Of a stretch of 64,000 nucleotides of DNA, positions 54,006-62,111 are shown in pieces (the stretch's first letter is position 1; each line of letters begins with the position of its first letter). The stretch is from Babesia bovis T2Bo (taxonomy: Eukaryota; Apicomplexa; Aconoidasida; Piroplasmida; Babesiidae), in the NCBI RefSeq assembly GCF_000165395.2, contig NW_026261571.1, forward strand, positions 124,001 through 188,000, read 5' to 3'. Below the pieces are notes generated by a model, which was given only the letters and a program-made list of their open reading frames with translations, was not told where the DNA came from and ran no database searches. The position numbers and the translations under genes were made by a program.

Positions 54006-57000
54006 CTACCTATCGGCAATAGCAATGGGACTGTTGTCTTCCTCATCTGTGTTGGTGAATGACGATAGGTTAAACACGACACAGTTGGACGATGATTTCT
54101 TATGGCATGTGAAAACCCCAACCAAGTTGTCAGCACGAGAAAACAATCGCGGCTTTAATGAAATGATTATAACCTGAAAGTCGCTCTTCTGCAAAAATGA
54201 TACCAAGTTGCGGACCTTGGAACTATCCAAATTAGCATCAATCTCGTCTAACACCACAAAAGGGGAACGACGGAAACTGTGTAAAGCTAAAAGGAGAGCT
54301 AATGAAGATAAAGCCTTCTCACCACCACTCTGGAGGCTAAGATCCAAAAACTTCTTCGCTGGTGGCATAGTATTGTAACGAATGCTACATAAGAAAGGTT
54401 CAGAAACGCTACCAGAAATATCATCGTCGAGTGTCAAAAAGGCAGAACCGCCTGTAGTCTCATCGGAGGGGTCACGTGCAGAAAGGCTGCGATATATAGG
54501 GCCGACCAGTCGCTTCACGTTGTTGAAACAATCCATGAACAAACTTGTCCTTTCCTTACTTATACGATCAAAGTCTGGTTCCAAACTTTCGCACTCAGCT
54601 TTAGCAGATGCAATATCAGCGTCCAAATGCTCAATATCAACCTGAGCACGTTGAATCCTCGTACCGGCGTCATCACGCGCGCGACAAGTAGCCAACGTCT
54701 TGCGCAACGATTCCATTTCTTTAGACAGGCGGTTGCATTCACGCTCAATGCCGCTTTCTGAATCAGGAATGGAATCCAACAGTTCAGTGGTCATTAGCTG
54801 AGGGAAGTCAAGAATTAAATCTGATGATGTGTTCTTCAGTGATTCAGGGACTCTTATTGAACAATCAACATTCCTAAGACGGCATTGTTCTGCGATCTCC
54901 AAAGCTGCGCGCTGAAGCTCGCGCATTGATCTAGCTAATTCCAGTAACTGTGAAACCAACTGATCCTTAGACTCACGTAGAGTGAGACGATAACCCGGAT
55001 TATTGTTATCTACAACCACATCAGTATCCTGTGTAGAAGTTACAGCACTGGTGTCACCAGCAGTATCCATGCCGTAATCCTGATCGTACTGTAGCAGCTT
55101 CATCTCTTCGTGACAGCGATTAATTTTGTTAGTGAGCTCATCGTAACACTTCTTGTCACTGGAGATGTCGCGTTCAATAGATAGGACATCACGATGAAGC
55201 GATTGGTTCTCTTTCAACAAATTACGTAACTCCGCAAGGGTTACTTGGTGCCGTTCGGTGACCTCACGCAAAGAATGAGTACGCAAATGCTCTAAACGCT
55301 GTTCTAAGTCAGCTTTATCTCTTAAACAACGCTCAATCAATGCACGTTTGTGCTCCAGTGTAGAATTCAAACGCATCACAGCATCATTCTCACTGTCCAG
55401 CATGCTGTAAATGTCATCAACACCGAGTTCCTGGTTCAGTTCGGCAAAATGTTCAATTCTCAAATCGCGAAGTGCAGCCTCCTCTTCTTCTTGATTTTTA
55501 TTCAACCGCTTAATATCCTCTTCCAATGCTGAGAGACGGTTCACAAAAGAGCGAACCTTTTCCTCTGACTCACGCACCTGCTGCTCTGAAGCTTCCTTGT
55601 GGCGTTTAGCAAAGTCTAACTTCATCTTTAGTAACTCAACTCCGCGTTGGTGTTTTTGCAATTTAGAAATAGTATCCTGCAATTTGGCCTCCGTGCCAGT
55701 AAGATTCTTAGTCACTAACTGGATATCCTGGTCAAGACGATCGGATTTCAAACACAAACGGCTGAATTCGGCTAGCTCGAGCTCTAGATGGGAGTTCTTG
55801 TTGTAAGCAGTAGATTCTAAAACAATTGTACGGTCACGAGTTATAACCTGGCCTTTGTGAGTTACAATGTTAAAGCCTATACCACTGTAAGACAGTAACA
55901 ACTCAGCGTCGTCCATTGTTGGAACAACTACAGTATCACCCAAAAGATGCTCGAATAATGTTGCATAACGTCGTTCGAAAACCAAACAATCAACTGCCAT
56001 CCTGTATTGAACCCTGGAACCATGCGAACGAAAAAAATCCATTAGCCGTCCACGGTAATCCGATTTCTGTGCCTTTAAACAATCTAAAGGTAAAAAGTCA
56101 CGTTTGAACACGCGATCTCGACGTAATTTAGCGATGCATTCTTGGATAACGGACATATTTTCAGTTACAATAGTGTGGCCACGAGTACTGAGAGCAGCCA
56201 TTATAGCATCATGGTAACACGCATTCGTTATTTCAAATAGCGATATTACCTCGCCGTGTACACCGGATATAGCGTTTATCAATTCCTGAGTGTACTGACG
56301 TCGACGTAGTATCTGACGATGCTCCACCTTAGCCACATTCAAATTCTTCAAGTGGTGCTCTAGAGTCTCCTTCTCTTCTTCCAAAGCTTTTTTACGGGAT
56401 TCTAACTTGGTTCGTTCACCATCTAAACGCGATTTAGTCATCTGGAGTAATTCGATAGAGTCCTTAGTCTCCCGGAGACGGGTGCATAGACCATTGTATA
56501 AATTCTCCTGAGGAGCCGAATTTGCAACAAGCTTTTCATGCTGCTTTTGAAGTGACTCCAACTCAACGCGAATATGATCCGATTCTGAAGTTAATTCTGT
56601 CAACTTGCTGCGGCCTAGAGTCAGTTTCATGCGGACAGCTGATGAAGATTGATTGAAGTTTTTCATCAAATTGTCATATCGCTCCCTCTGTGCTGAAGTT
56701 AACGTTACCTTACAGACACTCAAGTTTTTGACTTCATCAACTAATGATGAGCAATCATCTCTTAGCCTTGATTCCTGTGCAAGCAGGACTTCTATCTCGT
56801 TCTCCAACGTGGATATATCATTCTGAACGGTCTCACGCAACGACTCCAGCTCTTGTATACGCTTCTCCAATATTGGCTTTGTTTCATAGAATTGAGTCAA
56901 ACTGTCTTTCCTGGAAACTAAAGTCCGCTGCTGTTCCTGTATTTTACGATGGAGCTGACTCTGCTCGAAGTATAAACTAGATCGCTTATGTTCAAGTTCA

Positions 57001-58001
57001 TCACGTTTACCTTGAATACGAGAAATACGTTTCGTCAAATCTTCTGATTGACAGGCTAGCCGCTCGTAATTGTCTTTGTGTCGTGAATATTTCATTGAAC
57101 CAAGGTGAAAGTCGTAAGCATACTTGCGTGCCTCCGTTTTCTTATATTGAGATAATAAGTCATCGTAATCAACACTAGTTGATAAGACACTGCGGTAGTG
57201 ACGCAATTCCTGCTGCAAAGAACGTTTGCGAGAAACTAAATTGCGATATTCAACTCGAGAACGCTCTAACTTCTCCTTAATGTACTTATAAGGCTTTGCA
57301 TATAATGATGAACCACTGATATTCTCAAATAAACGGGTTAGTTCAACAGGAGAACATGATGCTATGTCATTCACAGCACCCTGAAAAATTAAACCAGTTG
57401 AACCTAACGTGTTTATGCGGTAATCACGTAGATGCTCTTTGTACTGCTTGAAGGTAATGGACTCACCATCAACAAAATAAGTTACTGTACCAGAAGTGTT
57501 TATTTGACGGCGGAATGTCACTGGACGGTTACCTCCATTCAATATTAGCTCTACGTAAGCGTCGGATGTGCTATCAATACTCCGCTTCGATGGCTTGTGA
57601 ATCAAGTCTCGCAAATTCAAACCACGTAATACCGTAGAATTAACACATAATACAAATGATATCGCATCCATTATATTCGATTTGCCACTGCCATTTGGAC
57701 CAATGATTGCAGTAAACTTTTTAAAATCCGATACGCGAACTGTACCGCCATAGCTCTTAAAATTGTGCAGTACGAGGGTTGTAACCGTGCCTATGCGATC
57801 ATCTGCCGTATGTAATGAATCATATTCATTCTCAACTTGTACAATCTCATCATGACGTTCGTCAGAAGGGTCACCTATTCGCGAATCTTCAGACAACTCG
57901 ACAAAATTCCCAACGTCAGAAGTTGGTGTGTCGGTAACACAGACAGTACCGGAATCACTATCAGTACCCGAATCGTCCCAAATCAACTCCATAATGGACA
58001 T
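54006..58001 (-). CDS. SMC1: cohesin subunit SMC1
   Basis: A single exon of 1331 codons. SMC1 pairs with SMC3 to form the cohesin ring that holds sister chromatids. The N-terminal ATPase half has LHNFKSYGG and Walker A GPNGSGKSNIMDAISF, and the family-specific LIFQGAVNDIASCSPVEL. Two long coiled coils flank the hinge (residues about 580-740, GVHGEVISLFEITN and GFNIVTHKGQVITRD). The C-terminal half has LSLQSGGEKALSSLALL (signature) and VVLDEIDANLD (Walker B/D-loop), with the SMC1-like ending VIIISLKPRLFSRADNLVGV. An acidic N-terminal extension of about 70 residues precedes the ATPase domain. Length is slightly above the usual 1230. Confidence 0.93.
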   Translation of the reverse strand: MSIMELIWDDSGTDSDSGTVCVTDTPTSDVGNFVELSEDSRIGDPSDERHDEIVQVENEYDSLHTADDRIGTVTTLVLHNFKSYGGTVRVSDFKKFTAIIGPNGSGKSNIMDAISFVLCVNSTVLRGLNLRDLIHKPSKRSIDSTSDAYVELILNGGNRPVTFRRQINTSGTVTYFVDGESITFKQYKEHLRDYRINTLGSTGLIFQGAVNDIASCSPVELTRLFENISGSSLYAKPYKYIKEKLERSRVEYRNLVSRKRSLQQELRHYRSVLSTSVDYDDLLSQYKKTEARKYAYDFHLGSMKYSRHKDNYERLACQSEDLTKRISRIQGKRDELEHKRSSLYFEQSQLHRKIQEQQRTLVSRKDSLTQFYETKPILEKRIQELESLRETVQNDISTLENEIEVLLAQESRLRDDCSSLVDEVKNLSVCKVTLTSAQRERYDNLMKNFNQSSSAVRMKLTLGRSKLTELTSESDHIRVELESLQKQHEKLVANSAPQENLYNGLCTRLRETKDSIELLQMTKSRLDGERTKLESRKKALEEEKETLEHHLKNLNVAKVEHRQILRRRQYTQELINAISGVHGEVISLFEITNACYHDAIMAALSTRGHTIVTENMSVIQECIAKLRRDRVFKRDFLPLDCLKAQKSDYRGRLMDFFRSHGSRVQYRMAVDCLVFERRYATLFEHLLGDTVVVPTMDDAELLLSYSGIGFNIVTHKGQVITRDRTIVLESTAYNKNSHLELELAEFSRLCLKSDRLDQDIQLVTKNLTGTEAKLQDTISKLQKHQRGVELLKMKLDFAKRHKEASEQQVRESEEKVRSFVNRLSALEEDIKRLNKNQEEEEAALRDLRIEHFAELNQELGVDDIYSMLDSENDAVMRLNSTLEHKRALIERCLRDKADLEQRLEHLRTHSLREVTERHQVTLAELRNLLKENQSLHRDVLSIERDISSDKKCYDELTNKINRCHEEMKLLQYDQDYGMDTAGDTSAVTSTQDTDVVVDNNNPGYRLTLRESKDQLVSQLLELARSMRELQRAALEIAEQCRLRNVDCSIRVPESLKNTSSDLILDFPQLMTTELLDSIPDSESGIERECNRLSKEMESLRKTLATCRARDDAGTRIQRAQVDIEHLDADIASAKAECESLEPDFDRISKERTSLFMDCFNNVKRLVGPIYRSLSARDPSDETTGGSAFLTLDDDISGSVSEPFLCSIRYNTMPPAKKFLDLSLQSGGEKALSSLALLLALHSFRRSPFVVLDEIDANLDSSKVRNLVSFLQKSDFQVIIISLKPRLFSRADNLVGVFTCHKKSSSNCVVFNLSSFTNTDEEDNSPIAIADR

Positions 58002-58023
58002 AAAAACCTAATGAATGCAACAT

Positions 58024-58344
58024 TCAGTAGAATTTTTCAATGAGAATCCAAGAATCTTCATCTAACCTGCATTGTGAAAGAATTTTCTCCGATAGACAAA
58101 TCAATGCAAACACATAAATAAGACTAATAGTAATTAGAACTAGTTCTATATTGGTAATGTATCCGGTAATATAAAAAAGAACATTCGAGATGATATACAC
58201 ATAAACTTGCTGTAGAACGGATTCATCGTGTTCATATACAACTGAAACACAATCTAATGAACAGTTGAATACATACCTAATTGCTAAGATTCTATGCCAT
58301 AATATCACAGATTGTTTGGGGAATGAATATGAATATAAGAGCAC
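58024..58344 (-). CDS. possible small membrane protein, start unresolved
   Basis: An open frame of about 105 codons without an in-frame ATG. The last two thirds contain two hydrophobic stretches (VYVYIISNVLFYITGYI and VLITISLIYVFALICL), followed by a short charged end (LDEDSWILIEKF). This composition is not typical of chance, so it may be the last exon of a small two-pass membrane protein that begins further upstream. A 35-base GTATGT...TTCAG stretch (58237-58271) looks like an intron but its removal breaks the frame. The model is incomplete. Confidence 0.35.
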   Translation of the reverse strand: MLLYSYSFPKQSVILWHRILAIRYVFNCSLDCVSVVYEHDESVLQQVYVYIISNVLFYITGYITNIELVLITISLIYVFALICLSEKILSQCRLDEDSWILIEKFY

Positions 58345-58532
58345 TATTTAAACGAACCCGCACATTACTATTTTAACCTAGTATTTTTACACATTAATGA
58401 GCTGTCAAATAAATTATCTATTGGTAAATGGAAACTGGAAATATATTTTAGATTAGTGTGTATGTATATTGGATACAGCAGAAGGCATTGTTGATAAGAG
58501 CTGTATTATAATAAAACAATATCGCAACGAAA

Positions 58533-59180
58533 ATGTTAAACGTCGCCATAGACAAGTACCACTGTTATATAGGATGCCTTCATCACACTATCGGTGATGA
58601 GCAACTGCTAACACTTGCAAAATGCTTCAGTAATCACGTAAGATGCTGCAAGGTAATGAGGAAACCTTCAACGGACGCACATCTAGGTTATGGCTTTGTA
58701 CAGTATACCGATGCGGCTTATGCAGATGAAGCTATTGCAAAAATGCAGGGAGTTATAGTCAAAGGGATACCGTTATATGTAAGAGCAGCATACCCATTTA
58801 CTAGCACTACCATTAATGACAAAGATGAAGAAGAGGCAAACGACATTAAAAATGCAACTGTTTACGTCAGCGAACTTATGTTGACAGCAACAGATAATGA
58901 TTTAAGGGGCTTTGCGGAGCCATTTGGTGATGTGGAGCATGTATCAGTAATTCCTAACAGGAGATTTGGGTTCGTAACATTCAGTAGAAGAGAAAACGCA
59001 CTAGGGTTTATCTGTCACATGGATGGATGGAAACTTGAAGATACATTAATGGCGTGTTCATGGGCATATCAAAGCAGAAATGCTACTCTTCCAGGCCAAT
59101 TCGAATCGTCAGAAAACGAAAAGCAAGATGCAATATTTGGCCAAAAGTATTCTTACGACCTATTACCAAAGCAGAAATAA
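58533..59180 (+). CDS. two-RRM RNA-binding protein
   Basis: A single exon of 215 codons. Two RRMs lie in tandem: the first with YHCYIGCLHH (RNP2) and HLGYGFVQYTD (RNP1), the second with ATVYVSELM (RNP2) and RRFGFVTFSRRENAL (RNP1). The linker is acidic (DKDEEEAND). The architecture resembles short splicing or mRNA-binding factors of the TIA/Nam8 type, but these usually have three RRMs. RNA target and process are unknown. No signal or membrane segment is seen. The gene is convergent with the WD40 gene; only seven bases separate the stops. Confidence 0.8.
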   Translation: MLNVAIDKYHCYIGCLHHTIGDEQLLTLAKCFSNHVRCCKVMRKPSTDAHLGYGFVQYTDAAYADEAIAKMQGVIVKGIPLYVRAAYPFTSTTINDKDEEEANDIKNATVYVSELMLTATDNDLRGFAEPFGDVEHVSVIPNRRFGFVTFSRRENALGFICHMDGWKLEDTLMACSWAYQSRNATLPGQFESSENEKQDAIFGQKYSYDLLPKQK

Positions 59181-59187
59181 TATAGAA

Positions 59188-61649
59188 TCACATTTTAGCA
59201 ATCATTAGGTGGATTAACCCCGTGTTGCCGCCATACGCAGTAAATGCAAGGCTGAAATTATCAAATATGATGTCCCTAGCCTTTACACAGTGATGTGAGA
59301 GCGCTTTGCTTCGTATTAATCGTCCGGGGGTAGCTTTGGAGCCCTTTCGTGCACGATGAGCCCTACCATTTAAAGTCACTCTAACGCCGTTTTCCAGAAT
59401 AAAGGAAAGGTCAAGTTCAAACTGACGCCTGGCAATCTCGTGAGCTTGCTCAACAGGATCTGTGCAAAGCATATCACTGGCACTCGCAACCCGATCGTGA
59501 CCTTCTGAAAAGATTTTAACGTGGTTTATAATGTCTTACCAATTTCAATAGGCTCCCACAAGTAGGTAATCATGGTATCTTGGGTGTTGCGGCGACCTAC
59601 AGAGTAGATTGGCACTTTTAAAAATAAGCCATCATCATAAACAAAGTATGTATGGTGTGCCGTTGTATCCATGGACCAACATATGTTATCAAACGCTCCT
59701 TTGTACAAAATGTTTGGGGTACGATCAGAGGATAGGGTTGTCAATCCAGGTTTCACCTGCCATTCGACAGTCATCACCACTGATCCGCCCATCATTAGAT
59801 GCTGCTGATTGGCGGACCATTTTGACATAGTGAGAGGACGGTAAATACTCTGGTATGCGCAGATCTCACCATCGAGGGTAGCGTTACGAATGTCCCTAAA
59901 AACATCTTTAATAGATTCATGACAACATACCACACAATAACATTGCCTAAATAAGTTGTTATTGCCAATGTATAGGACTCTGGACATGGCAAAAAGCTAA
60001 CTGAAACCAATCGACGAAATGCGCAAGATTCTTTGGGGTCATTGAATACAGGTATACTCTGGCTGAAACATGGTTTCAAGGGAGCGGAATAATCTTGGGA
60101 ATCAAATTGAGCAGCCTTAACCAGATGTTCCCACTCAAAATGCCAAATATGAATATATCCATCATTGGTACCGCCTACCACTGTCACCACTGGGTTATAC
60201 CCGGATGAAGTCCCTTCTGTGGAATAGCAATGAATACGGATAATGTAAAAATGCTTACTTTGGGAATCAACAGGTTCTGTAAGTCGTTGGACATATAGGC
60301 GAATGTGACATACCGTTGCGATGGGAAATTGCAATGCAAGTAATCATTTGATCTTCTATATAATTTTTTGGATCGAATTTCCATAGAGTTAGATTTGAGG
60401 TGTCACTGTGAAACAATGATTTCAAAATAGTGGTGCTTACACTTTATTCTCCGTTTCAGGCGACAAATTATCTGCATAATTCGCAAAGTCCAAAGGTATT
60501 TTGCACATGGATATAGATCCATCATCCATGAGAATAACCATTAAAATCCCAGTGTCCTTAATGGTAGTTTGCACCTTGTAAAACGCTGACGGATTGATCC
60601 ACTCAAAAGCAACACATGTTCCTTTCTAAAGTGGTTAACACGATTAAAACAGTGACTAACCTTTAATTTGCACAATTTTGCAAAGTGTGGTTTACGGAAG
60701 GTTAGCTTAAAAGTCGTATTTTCGCTTGATGTCTCATGTAAGAGATGATTAATCGGTAGCTCGTGTATAATTAAATAACCAGATTGTATATCAGCTTGCG
60801 TATTGCAATTTGGCGTCTTTTGACAACTTGACACGATTAAAATGCTGCTATTATTAGTACCATCCATGTTAACTGGACCTATCAACTCCAGGCATTTTAT
60901 AAGCATGCCAGTGTTGATAAAACTAGATATTTCAACTGTTGAATCGATGGAATCCATGGCCCTTTTCAAAGAAAAACGTCCTTTGGGTGGCGCTTCTGGA
61001 GCATACTCATCGACAGAGTAAGGAACGTCCAACTGAAAAGAACACGTATCAGCATCTATTTGCGAACTTTCGTTGCCAATGATGCAACTCCCATAAGTAG
61101 GAATTTCCCATGATCTCTCTACATTGGAAGACTTTTTTTTGGCTGTCTACAGTGTATTAGGTGATTCGCATTATTAGAGTGGGATATTGTACACCGTGCA
61201 CGAACAACAAAAAACATTGCAAACACGGTATGGTAAACAAGTAGTGAAGCAACAATATGTAAATCCAGCAACTCCATAATATGAAAGGATAGAACATAAT
61301 AATAATATGCTCGAGTGGTTGATAGGCATATCAAATCAAATACATAACGACAAAGAGTTAGAGCTTTATATCCATTAGTATATAACAAAAGGTACACGAC
61401 ACAAGAGACAACAACATCTGTACGGCTCCACAATAATGAACAAAACGAAATGTTACATAAGCATAACAAAGCATGATACACACCAGCCTAGAATCATTGT
61501 TTACAACCTGTTTAGCAACCTATTGATATGCAATGACGTACTTCGACATAGGTAAGACGCAACACACGACGTTCTGTGCCAAATCCCTCTTCACCAGGCG
61601 ATGGTAGGAAAAGGGCCGATGGAATCACAACATTGTTGTTATCTTCCAT
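59188..61649 (-). CDS. WD40-type protein, possible TFIIIC subunit (TFC6/GTF3C2-like)
   Basis: Exons 61649..61542, 61146..60661, 60625..60441, 60405..60314, 60276..60259, 60216..59931, 59895..59540 and 59504..59188 give 615 residues. Repeated beta-propeller strands are visible: NLTLWKFDPKN, VVGGTNDGYIHIWHFEW, GNVIVWDIRN and DICW-type NICWSMD. The end FTAYGGNTGLIHLM resembles the C terminus of the TFIIIC beta/GTF3C2 group, which binds the B box of tRNA genes; the match is tentative. The 42-base intron 60217..60258 is a multiple of three and stop-free, and it leaves an 18-base exon; keeping it instead would add 14 residues. The first intron (395 bases) is unusually long. Confidence 0.6.
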
Positions 61650-62111
61650 TAGAAGATGTTACAAACAACCTCTATTCTTGTTGGCAGACATAAATCAAGT
61701 TATATATTGATCACTATATCGCAAAAATGGTAGCCATTGATATAGACAGCATTCACATATAGAAGGTGAAAGTAGAGTTTCAAACTCTTATCACGGAAGT
61801 ATGACCTTCATACCATGAAGGATTCGTATACAACCAATGTGCGCAAAGAAGGAAAAGGTGTAGCATATTTCGAGACGCAACATATATCGTTACTATCCAT
61901 AGAGCATGGGGCCCCCAACAAACGAAGAAATTTCGGTAACATAAAGAAACGTAACACATACATATTACAGGTTAGAATTATTAAAAGGCTGGGAAGCTCT
62001 CGAAAAAGGCGCCAGCGACAATTTATATAGATCCTTCTGTCTACCTCGGCGCACACTGTCTCTGTGCAAGCCACGTCGGATCTTAATATTAAAAGTAGGC
62101 TACAGAAGGAA
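61650..62111. other. divergent gene start region
   Basis: These 462 bases lie between the WD40 gene (minus) and importin-5 (plus). A plus-strand ATG frame at 61815..62030 (71 codons, basic, QQ and RRQRQF end) could be spliced in frame to the importin frame through an intron from 61970 to 62029 (GTTAGA...TATAG), which would give an N-terminal extension. This is not needed for the family match. A perfect hairpin (CCTTCAT-ACC-ATGAAGG, 61805-61821) lies here. Confidence 0.4.

Noticed and set aside
61119..61481. A 120-codon minus-strand open frame in the WD40 gene
   Set aside because: It lies largely inside the 395-base first intron, starts without ATG, and its hydrophobic sequence does not join the frame of either flanking exon.
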